A program made the translations under genes and the position numbers. A stretch of DNA of 64,000 bases, taken from contig WPIO01000108.1 in the NCBI GenBank assembly GCA_009760855.2, positions 386,001 through 450,000 on the forward strand, in the 5' to 3' direction. How positions within the stretch are numbered: the first letter of the stretch is position 1; each line of letters starts with the position of its first letter. Source of the stretch: Cristatella mucedo (taxonomy: Eukaryota; Bryozoa; Phylactolaemata; Cristatellidae). Shown here piece by piece: positions 8,198 through 14,961 of the stretch. The notes under the pieces are model-generated. The model worked only from the letters and a program-made list of their open reading frames with translations. It did no database searches and was not told the origin of the DNA.

Positions 8198-9298
8198 TCA
8201 TATATCACATCTTCTTTTCAACTCATCTCTTAGTTTAATCATTTCGTTATATATTTCTTCTTGACTCGCACCTCTCGCAAAAAGATTGCTCAATAACATT
8301 GCGCTTTCCGCTTTATAGTCACATGTTTTACGTCCACCGACAGTAGAAGCTTCTACTTTTTTTATGTCTCTCTCTAAATCTTCGCTATAACTAACGCCCC
8401 CTTTCTCTACGAGTTCTTTTCCTTTATTAAGATACTCCAATCTGTTTTTAACTTCGCTATTTTGTACTTTATCACTTAGATCTATATCAACACCTTTTTC
8501 AAGTAATTCTATCATGTTTTTCAGATCTACAATTGCGTTGTTTAATCTTTCTTTTTGTAGTGTCAAAGCACTCATCCTCTCTTCATGGGTATTCATTTTA
8601 GGTGCTCTAGCAGTAAACATTGTTTCATCTACTATATTTTTTATCAGTCCTGCAACTGCTACAGTAATTGAAACAGCTAAACCAACTGTTCCTATTACAC
8701 TTGCTATGCTAGCAATTATAGCTGGAATAGCAGGTAGAAATCCTCCTCTCATTTCAAGAAAGTTCTTCTTCCAAGCTATTGGATCAAGTTGTGTTGCATC
8801 CCAAGAAACTTCTTCTCCAAATGTTTCAGATAAAAACTTACTAGGGTTTTGATACCAATCGCTATTTGATTTTTCAGCTTCTAATAATATCTCATTAATG
8901 TAAAAACCTACTTCCAAACTTGCAACCATCTTCGAGAGTCCTTCTTTTTTATCTGACATCGTTTTCCAGAAGACTTGTCCATACTTACCAGAAGATATAT
9001 CATCAACAATCTCTTTTATAAACAAACCGAGATCTACTATTCCTGTTACTCCTGATAGAAATCCTCCAAGAGCTTTAATAGCTGTTCCAATAACTTTAAA
9101 GGATTGTAAGACTTTTGGAACGATCTTTGCGATTTTGTTTGAGGCTTGTAAGGATAGCTTCATGGCAACTTTAGGAACTATTTTTATAACAGCTTTCGAA
9201 CCTACCTCTGTCGCTGTTGTAATACCAGACACAACTTCTTTAGTTGTATCAACTCCTATTTTTATACTGTCAACTCCTTTACCTTTTTTATTCTTCAT
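8198..9298 (-). CDS. membrane-active virion protein with adenovirus pX-like segment
   Basis: This 366-aa protein has amphipathic and hydrophobic stretches at about residues 65-97 and, most strikingly, MRGGFLPAIPAIIASIASVI at residues 183-202, followed by another hydrophobic run to about 218. MRGG-F fits the adenovirus protease recognition pattern (M/I/L)-x-G-G-x, and a Gly/Pro/Ile/Ala-rich hydrophobic peptide directly after it is typical of pX/pVI-like lytic or core peptides. A soluble coiled-coil C-terminal region follows, with a CDYK and a terminal CDI cysteine. In adenoviruses and adintoviruses such peptides help membrane penetration or genome packing after proteolysis. The matching protease is not in the window. 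The start region (TATATATG) is shared with the divergent fibre gene. Confidence 0.55.
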   Translation of the reverse strand: MKNKKGKGVDSIKIGVDTTKEVVSGITTATEVGSKAVIKIVPKVAMKLSLQASNKIAKIVPKVLQSFKVIGTAIKALGGFLSGVTGIVDLGLFIKEIVDDISSGKYGQVFWKTMSDKKEGLSKMVASLEVGFYINEILLEAEKSNSDWYQNPSKFLSETFGEEVSWDATQLDPIAWKKNFLEMRGGFLPAIPAIIASIASVIGTVGLAVSITVAVAGLIKNIVDETMFTARAPKMNTHEERMSALTLQKERLNNAIVDLKNMIELLEKGVDIDLSDKVQNSEVKNRLEYLNKGKELVEKGGVSYSEDLERDIKKVEASTVGGRKTCDYKAESAMLLSNLFARGASQEEIYNEMIKLRDELKRRCDI

Positions 9299-9317
9299 AT
9301 ATATAAGTAATAAGTGA
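9299..9317. promoter_or_regulatory. 19-bp divergent start region, AT-rich
   Basis: Nineteen bases, almost all A/T, separate the ATG of the membrane-active protein (minus) from that of fibre gene 2 (plus). Read on the minus strand the ATG lies in TATATATG; on the plus strand TATAAG lies upstream. It lacks the exact TATAGA box but has the same compact layout. Confidence 0.35.
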
Positions 9318-10184
9318 ATGGAAAAAGTTAGAAAGATTAATGGTCGTATATGGTCGAATCTGAATGCAAATGGAAATAGAATAACTAATTTAGGCTATCC
9401 TCTTAATGAAGGTGATGCAATAAACTTGAGCTATTGCTTTAGTCCAAACTTTGGAGGAAGCGTGGCTACTAATGTCTTGGGCGAGTTAGCAACTGTTTCA
9501 AGTATGTCTGAATCTCTTCCAAAGACTAATGCAAAGATGTCATCACAGTTAAATTGTAAGAATGTTTTTGGTATATCTGGAAACTCTGTTGACGGGACTG
9601 TATACAGTGATTTAAGACCCTATAAAGTTATAAACTATGGACTCCTAAAAAATATGACACAAGTGTTTTAAGGTAAAGCAACAGCTAGTATGAATATGGG
9701 TGGAAAGAATATTACTAACTTAAAAGACTCTGACGCTGTAACAAAACAATATATAGATAATAAAAAACAAATAGCATTTAGATATTTTGGAGCAAGTTCA
9801 GATACTTATCCAAACGTATTCTATCTCGATATGCTCGATTTAAGTATCACTGCTAATGGAAGTACAGGAAACCAATTTCAACCTAATCAACTCACACCTG
9901 GAGATATACCTGTTATTGCGACTACTGGAGATATTGTAGCATACAATACTAATCTTAAAACATTCTTTCCAGGTGTATTACCTAACTTTCAAATGGTTAG
10001 CGGGGTTATGTACGCAACTGATAAAACAAATTCATATGTAGAATTAACTAGTGAATCTCCATACGGAGTTACTGGCACTCTACTTTTAATAATTAATATA
10101 GATGGAACATGTAAGTATGCTATAGATAAATTTACTGTTGCAAGTGGAATAACATACATTGATTTTCTTTTTACTATTGTATAG
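9318..10184 (+). pseudogene. phage-tail-fibre-like protein 2, in-frame TAA at 9669-9671
   Basis: One frame runs from 9318 to 10184 with a single TAA at codon 118. The first part has a fibre-type unit (GNRITNLGYPLNEGDAINLSY, 21 residues; key residues are the GNRITNLG strand and the DAINLSY helix). The second part opens with a MNMGGKNITNLKDSDAVTK-type unit and then a long unique C-terminal domain of about 130 residues that could be a receptor-binding knob. The stop can be reached by one base change. It is followed two bases later by fibre gene 3. Attachment role is inferred from repeat type. Confidence 0.65.
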
Positions 10185-10186
10185 AA

Positions 10187-11059
10187 ATGTTTAGACCCAG
10201 AAGAAGAGGAATTGGTGTAGCAAATTATATTAAAAAAAGTGGTGATGTACTTACAGGTAGTTTAAGTATGAATGGAAATCTTATAAAGGATTTAGGTGAT
10301 CCTGTTGACTCTACAGATGCGGTAAATAGAAAGTATATAGACACCAATTTCGTTACTAAAGTATCAAGAGGAACTACATCAGATGGAGATATAGATATGA
10401 AGAATCATAAGTTGATAGAACTTGCAAATCCAATAAACCCTAGCGATCCTGCAACTAAAGATTATGCAGATAGCAAACTGTCTAGGACTGGTGGAACTAT
10501 TAATGGAACACTAACTGTAAATGGAAATGTATCTGTTGTAGGACCTCCTACTTCTGATAATGACATTCCAAATAAATCGTATATGGACTCTAACTTCCTT
10601 AAACTAACTGGCGGAACTCTTAGTGGAAATTTAGATATGAATGGATACTCTATCTTTCTAGATGCAGATCCTGTTAATCCTACAGATGGAGTAAACCTTA
10701 ACTATCTAAATAGAGTATCAGATGGAAATATCGCTATGGTTCGTTTTAAAGCAACAGTTGATGGGTCTTTAACAACAGATATATATTCAAGAACAATTAG
10801 TGGTAGATGGATATCTACTTTAGGTAATGTCACTATTCCTAGGGGTTTGTTTGTTGTTACAACGACATACGAATACTCTATAGGTAAAAGAGGTATATTA
10901 CAACCTCTTCCAGCAACTATGATACCGTTAAGAGACCAGTTATACGGCGGTTATATGCTAGACGCAAATAAAAAACTTGTTCAGTCGTCCGGTTTTATAT
11001 CTGGTGCAAATTTGTTTGATAGAGAATTAAATATAATTGTTTATATAGCAATATCCTAA
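10187..11059 (+). CDS. phage-tail-fibre-like attachment protein 3
   Basis: The 290-aa protein has at least four tail-fibre-like units: MNGNLIKDLGDPVDSTDAV (about residues 26-44), MKNHKLIELANPINPSDPA (about 72-90), a degenerate unit near 110-130 and MNGYSIFLDADPVNPTDGV (about 144-162). Each is a strand ending in (D/A)-P-(V/I) and then a helix beginning DA(V/T)(N/K)xxY. A unique C-terminal section of about 110 residues follows. A TATAGA box (about 10,180-10,185) immediately precedes the ATG. The frame is intact. Such repeats form trimeric fibres in phages, so attachment is the likely role. Confidence 0.7.
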   Translation: MFRPRRRGIGVANYIKKSGDVLTGSLSMNGNLIKDLGDPVDSTDAVNRKYIDTNFVTKVSRGTTSDGDIDMKNHKLIELANPINPSDPATKDYADSKLSRTGGTINGTLTVNGNVSVVGPPTSDNDIPNKSYMDSNFLKLTGGTLSGNLDMNGYSIFLDADPVNPTDGVNLNYLNRVSDGNIAMVRFKATVDGSLTTDIYSRTISGRWISTLGNVTIPRGLFVVTTTYEYSIGKRGILQPLPATMIPLRDQLYGGYMLDANKKLVQSSGFISGANLFDRELNIIVYIAIS

Positions 11060-11060
11060 A

Positions 11061-12039
11061 ATGCTCAGCAGAAGATTATTAGAGATGAACGGAACTTTAA
11101 ATCTCGGTAAAAATAGAATAACAAATGTTGGTTATAACATTAGCGAGTTAGATGTTGTAAGTAAAACGTTTTCAGATAATAATTATATTAGAAACGACTC
11201 TGATGACATTGTAAGAGGAGATTTATCTGCTAGGTCAAAAAAATATGTGAATTTAAGTAATCCTGTTAATGGAAGTGATTCACCTACAAAACAGTATCTT
11301 GATACGAAAACTGGAACAGAAGGATCTCAAGTAATAGAGGGGAGGCTAGAAGTAGATAGATTAATTGCTAATAATACAACTGATTTTTCTTACACAAAAG
11401 AAAGAGCTTATAACACATTTTTTAAATCAAAAGGACAGTACAATTATGACTCATTGATAGTAGAAGGACGAATAGGAGTTAAAAGTGTTATTAATCTATC
11501 TGAGACTACTGGAGAAATTTGTTTAGCAAAGCTATCTGATATTAACTTAAAAGAGCCATTATATAGCAAGATAAGAATAAGTATAAAAGATATTGATAAA
11601 ATAAACGATGATAGAACAAATATTATTGATGATGATAGTGATTATACGATTTATGGAAAAACAACTGAAGATGATTACTTTCTAAAAGATGATAATCGAA
11701 TAAGCTATAAGAATACTACGGCAACAGTGTCAATAAGTATATACAACCAATCCACGGAATCTACTATTATACCTACGAACTACTATCATAAATTCTACTC
11801 ACAGAACTTTCTCCCATCTAATTTACTCAATATACAGTACTATGCTGTTGAAGGCGATTATAGGCTATTGTTAACTAACTCCATATCAAACTTTGCTATA
11901 ATGGAAGAAAGCGATAAAAAAAATAGTATCATTTGATGTTACTTATCCAATTCTTAATTATGAAGGTTTTACAACACCAAACGATTTAGATTTTATTGAA
12001 ATTGGTTTAGTTAAACACGCTAGAATAGTAAATGCTTAG
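11061..12039 (+). pseudogene. phage-tail-fibre-like protein 4, frameshift at A8 run near 11,916-11,923
   Basis: The main frame runs from the ATG at 11061 to a stop at 11,934-11,936 and begins with fibre units (MNGTLNLGKNRITNVGYNI and a VNLSNPVNGSDSPTKQYLD-type unit). Beyond an A8 homopolymer near 11,916-11,923 the neighbouring frame stays open to a TAG at 12,037-12,039, so the original C-terminus was about 34 residues longer. The middle is acidic and Asp/Asn-rich, and differs from the other fibre genes. The longer version ends 4 bp inside the converging minus-strand gene, a tight tail-to-tail arrangement. Confidence 0.6.
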
Positions 12040-12413
12040 ATTCGCCAATCCATAGTTTCCTTAATAAACTCTTCTGGAAGTTCTATATCTTTTCCTTGAT
12101 CTATTTCTTTTCTTAGTTGTTTTGTTAATTCTATTTTTTTAGAGTAAGCTTCTGACCTAATCTTATTTATTTTTTCTATTTTTAAGTCTTTAAGAAACTC
12201 TTCAAAGATTGAACCATCTCTAACTTTACTAAATATATTTGCAATCTCTGGTTCGGAGTGGTTAATTCTTAATGCTTTGTATTCAATAACTAACTTAACA
12301 GCTTCTAATAAAGTTGATCTAATGTCTTCAAATCTACCCATAGGATATGAACAAATCTTAAAATTACCCTGAACTTCATTAAGGCAATCCTTGCTTCTCG
12401 TTTCAATAGTCAT
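12036..12413 (-). CDS. unknown viral protein, 125 aa
   Basis: The frame is intact and preceded (minus strand) by AATATAGAA-ATG, the viral start-site box. The protein is mixed alpha-helical in character, with a K/E-rich second half (about residues 70-115). Two cysteines sit near the N-terminus (DCLNE and KICSY). No signal peptide, membrane segment or known motif is seen. It is the last gene of the minus-strand run of small genes and faces fibre gene 4. Confidence 0.55.
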   Translation of the reverse strand: MTIETRSKDCLNEVQGNFKICSYPMGRFEDIRSTLLEAVKLVIEYKALRINHSEPEIANIFSKVRDGSIFEEFLKDLKIEKINKIRSEAYSKKIELTKQLRKEIDQGKDIELPEEFIKETMDWRI

Positions 12414-12446
12414 TTCTATATTATTGTTTATTTTGTTTTAATTAAA

Positions 12447-12908
12447 TTAACCTAGAGCTGCAGCAGTTGCCTTTTGTCTAGCACTTATTCCATCAGCTAG
12501 ATCAGGAAGAACTGCATAACATTCATCTTTAACAATTCCAGAGATGTCTGGTTTAACTCCTGACACACCTGAAATAACTGTTGAGAGTGTTGGAAGTTGA
12601 GATGCAATCCACGTTGTGTAGCTAAAAATCTCAGAAGGATCGTCAAGAAGTGCGTCTACTTTAGACCTAACAGTAGATTCAAGATTAGCTGTTACATCAG
12701 TTAAGCCAGCTGTTATAATCTTTTGAGCTTCGATATCACATTCATCGAGATAAAACTTCTTAACAGAATTATCAGTCATAACTGAAATATCTGAATCAAG
12801 TGTTTGTTGATCATAGGCAGTCATTCTTGACCTAACAAGATAATCAACGTATGATTTAAGGAGAGTAGCACTAGCAGCAAGGTTGGGGTCACTAACGTCG
12901 TTCTGCAT
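12447..12908 (-). CDS. unknown viral protein, 153 aa
   Basis: The 153-aa product is acidic and rich in Asp, Ser, Ala and Thr, and probably helical. No long hydrophobic segment is present, but there is a Gly/Ser/Val-rich stretch (TVISGVSGVKPDISGIV, about residues 113-129). The minus-strand start is preceded by TATATAGGAA-ATG. Its codon use is slightly less AT-rich than its neighbours. Function not recognised; a virion-associated protein is possible from composition. Confidence 0.55.
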   Translation of the reverse strand: MQNDVSDPNLAASATLLKSYVDYLVRSRMTAYDQQTLDSDISVMTDNSVKKFYLDECDIEAQKIITAGLTDVTANLESTVRSKVDALLDDPSEIFSYTTWIASQLPTLSTVISGVSGVKPDISGIVKDECYAVLPDLADGISARQKATAAALG

Positions 12909-12932
12909 TTCCTATATAAAAAAAGAAAAAAA

Positions 12933-13184
12933 TTAATCATTTTTTGTTTTTATATTGTCAAAATTACTATGAAACTTATCAAACGCCGAGGTGTAATCTT
13001 TTTTCAGCTTATTATACTCATCACGAATACCTAAAAGAAACGATATTGTCGGTTCACCTAGTTTAAAAATGTTTTTATAAAAATTTAGAGGAATGTAAAG
13101 GGTGTCATATTCAAAGCCACGACGCATTTTTGCAATTCTTAAAGCATATTCACAACAAAGAATTCTTGAAACTTGTTCGTCCAT
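12933..13184 (-). CDS. VSRILCC-family small protein A (83 aa)
   Basis: This is one of four adjacent paralogues. It starts MDEQVSRILCCEYALRIAK, continues with an Arg-rich turn, then a YIPLNFYKNIFKLGEP block and a leucine-rich ISFLLGIRDEYNKLKKDY helix. Order and spacing match genes B-D. AATATAGAAG precedes the ATG. The C-terminal helix could be a short coiled coil. Function unknown; see the separate observation on a weak resemblance to SOCS/BC-box proteins. Confidence 0.6.
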   Translation of the reverse strand: MDEQVSRILCCEYALRIAKMRRGFEYDTLYIPLNFYKNIFKLGEPTISFLLGIRDEYNKLKKDYTSAFDKFHSNFDNIKTKND

Positions 13185-13192
13185 CTTCTATA

Positions 13193-13708
13193 TTACGGTA
13201 AAGGAGATCTTAAATCCCAAGATTTATAGCTTTTAAGTTCTGACTGTGCCATTAAATCGCGAGACTCTTCGTATAAATCGCAAGATTCTAACAATTTGGA
13301 TAATTGATTGTCTCTTAGTTTAATAATATAATCATAAAAATTGGTTGGATAATAACTATAACAATAATACTTTTTTTCAAAGTCACATAAATGTATTGCT
13401 ACATATCGAGTATCATATGAAACAATCTTTGCAATTTTATATTCAGTTTTTTCTACTACTTCAGGCGATTCATCTTTTAGTTTTTTAAATTTTTTAATTA
13501 AACTAGTAAGCCTTTCTTCACCACCTTCATGACTATAACCGTGTTGTTTATTTACTCCACATTCATCGCAAATCTCTAACAATCTGTTTAAAAAAACATT
13601 ACCTAAATTACCAACGCGTTCATAAATTCTTAAGGAATCTGGATATAGTGAATCTACGATTTTTTTAGTATAACCACAACAAAGAATTCTTGAAACTTTT
13701 TCGTCCAT
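13193..13708 (-). CDS. VSRILCC-family protein B (171 aa, longer version)
   Basis: The N-terminus MDEKVSRILCCGYTKKIVD and the following LGNVFLNRLLEICDEC block match the other family members. This member then has about 100 extra residues with Tyr- and Asp-rich sequence (IVSYDTRYVAIHLCDFEKKY, about residues 92-111) that the others lack. TATATAGGAAG precedes the ATG. The next copy starts 8 bp after this stop (13184 versus 13193). It looks like a paralogue extended by new sequence or a copy keeping an ancestral C-terminus. Function unknown. Confidence 0.6.
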   Translation of the reverse strand: MDEKVSRILCCGYTKKIVDSLYPDSLRIYERVGNLGNVFLNRLLEICDECGVNKQHGYSHEGGEERLTSLIKKFKKLKDESPEVVEKTEYKIAKIVSYDTRYVAIHLCDFEKKYYCYSYYPTNFYDYIIKLRDNQLSKLLESCDLYEESRDLMAQSELKSYKSWDLRSPLP

Positions 13709-13734
13709 CTTCCTATATAAGATTTAGTAATTGT

Positions 13735-14007
13735 TTAAACTATTTTTTGTTTTATATCATTAATCATGTTGGCAAGTGCATCCCTTTTGCTATCTAATAT
13801 TTCCTTTTCTTTAATATACTTTTCTTTTTCATCACAAATATTAATAAGACTAGAAATTTTTAATTCACCTAGTTTAAAAAGATTCTTATAAAGATCTAAA
13901 GGTACGGGGTCGTCACATCGTATACCACAAAAAGCTTTTGCAAGATAAAAAGCATCACCACAACAAAGAATTCTTGAAACTTTTTCATACATCTCATCAG
14001 AACTCAT
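13735..14007 (-). CDS. VSRILCC-family small protein C (90 aa)
   Basis: It has a five-residue leader then MYEKVSRILCCGDAFYLAK, a DDPVPLDLYKNLFKLGELK block and an ISSLINICDEKEKYIKE helix running into a K/D-rich coiled-coil-like end. TATATAGAA precedes the upstream ATG (14,005-14,007); an internal ATG at codon 6 would give the MxEKVSRILCC start seen in the other copies. The family alignment cannot decide between the two; the TATATAGAA box favours the upstream one. Confidence 0.6.
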   Translation of the reverse strand: MSSDEMYEKVSRILCCGDAFYLAKAFCGIRCDDPVPLDLYKNLFKLGELKISSLINICDEKEKYIKEKEILDSKRDALANMINDIKQKIV

Positions 14008-14040
14008 TTCTATATAAGATTTAAGACTTATTTAAAATAA

Positions 14041-14316
14041 CTAATTAATGTGTACTCCTTGTTTTGTTTTTGGTGTTTTTAATTTATTTGCTGCTTCTTC
14101 AAGCATCTCATTTATCTTACTTCTACACTCCATTAGTTTGTCAGAAGCTTCACATATTTCTATAAGAATTCTAACAAATGAACTATCTAAATCTGGAATG
14201 AGTTTATCAAGAGAATGTTTAACTATACGTTGATCGTTTCCTTTTAGTTTTTGGAGGCAGATCTTTAAAGCCATTTCCCTCGATTGATCACAGCTTAAAA
14301 TTCTTGACACATCCAT
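14041..14316 (-). CDS. VSRILCC-family small protein D (91 aa, divergent)
   Basis: This is the most divergent copy: MDVSRILSCDQSREMALK at the start (one Cys changed to Ser), a VKHSLDKLIPDLDSS region where the others have the LYKNxFKLGE block, then FVRILIEICEASDKLMECRS and a Lys-rich end. It keeps the family order and length. ACTATATAGAA precedes the ATG. It is the first of the four in the direction of transcription. Confidence 0.55.
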   Translation of the reverse strand: MDVSRILSCDQSREMALKICLQKLKGNDQRIVKHSLDKLIPDLDSSFVRILIEICEASDKLMECRSKINEMLEEAANKLKTPKTKQGVHIN

Positions 14317-14325
14317 TTCTATATA
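14317..14325 (-). promoter_or_regulatory. TATATAGAA start-site box (best example of a virus-wide motif)
   Basis: Read on the minus strand, CTATATAGAA runs straight into the ATG of the gene at 14041-14316. The same TATAGA core (or TATAGG/TATATATG variants) abuts the starts at 1798, 2666, 3275, 5613, 6890, 6900, 8148, 10187, 12413, 12908, 13184, 13708, 14007, 14587 and 18609. It is absent before 863, 11061 and 14958. A compact promoter/initiator with a very short leader is the likely meaning. Confidence 0.6.
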
Positions 14326-14347
14326 GTTATATATATTTTTTTATAAT

Positions 14348-14587
14348 TCACTTGTAAAACGTAGATATATCATCAGCGCTACAAAAGGTGAAGTCCTCTT
14401 CAGCAGATTCAGATTCACATTCAGATTCGGATTCGGATTCGGATTCAGATTCACATTCAGATTCGGATTCGGATTCGGATTCGGGTATGTAATCAGGATC
14501 ATCAGAGTCTGTATCAGATATCGATTCTGTATCTGTCATAGTTATATCTATAGAATCTTCTAAAAACTCTGGATTTCCGTTTTCCAT
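14348..14587 (-). CDS. acidic Ser/Glu-repeat protein (79 aa)
   Basis: The middle (about residues 33-63) is a nearly pure run of alternating Ser and Glu with two Cys replacements, produced at DNA level by a 6-bp repeat (GGATTC/GAATCC type) at about 14,408-14,485. The N-terminal part is also acidic with Thr/Asp/Ser (SIDITMTDTESISD). The C-terminus is EEDFTFCSADDISTFYK. TTATAGAA precedes the ATG. Such tails can be phosphorylated and mimic nucleic acid, but no function can be assigned. Confidence 0.5.
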   Translation of the reverse strand: MENGNPEFLEDSIDITMTDTESISDTDSDDPDYIPESESESESECESESESESESECESESAEEDFTFCSADDISTFYK

Positions 14588-14622
14588 TTCTATAATAATA
14601 AAACTATTTATTTAATATTTAT

Positions 14623-14958
14623 TTAATTTTCTATGCTAATATTACAAGTGCTACAATGACCTGCAGACTCTTTTATTCTATAATGTCCGTAAGAGTAACT
14701 ATGAACCCCACAATCCAACCAGTAGCGTTTTGAGTCAAAAGCTGATAGTGTTTTCTTTGACTGAGTTATAGTAAAGATTTGATGGTTTCTGCATTGAAAT
14801 CTTGATTGATTGCAATAAACATCATATCCAGTTTTAAGACATCCATCATAATCAGAATGAGTCAAACACTTCTTTACCACATCTTTCTTTGTTCCTTTTG
14901 CTTTTTTAACTGCAGATTTAACTTCTATACCTTTATCTTTCTTTATAGCTATCTGCAT
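14623..14958 (-). CDS. Cys/His-rich basic protein (111 aa, unknown)
   Basis: A lysine-rich N-terminus (about residues 1-30) is followed by a Cys/His-rich region: KKCLTHSDYDGC, VYCNQSRFQCRNHQ, LDCGVHSYSYGHY and AGHCSTCNIS. At least one zinc site is plausible. The ATG lies 4 bp after the polymerase stop on the same strand and lacks a TATAGA box, so it is probably translated from, or co-transcribed with, the polymerase message. No family recognised. A nucleic-acid-binding role is a guess from composition. Confidence 0.5.
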   Translation of the reverse strand: MQIAIKKDKGIEVKSAVKKAKGTKKDVVKKCLTHSDYDGCLKTGYDVYCNQSRFQCRNHQIFTITQSKKTLSAFDSKRYWLDCGVHSYSYGHYRIKESAGHCSTCNISIEN

Positions 14959-14961
14959 TGA

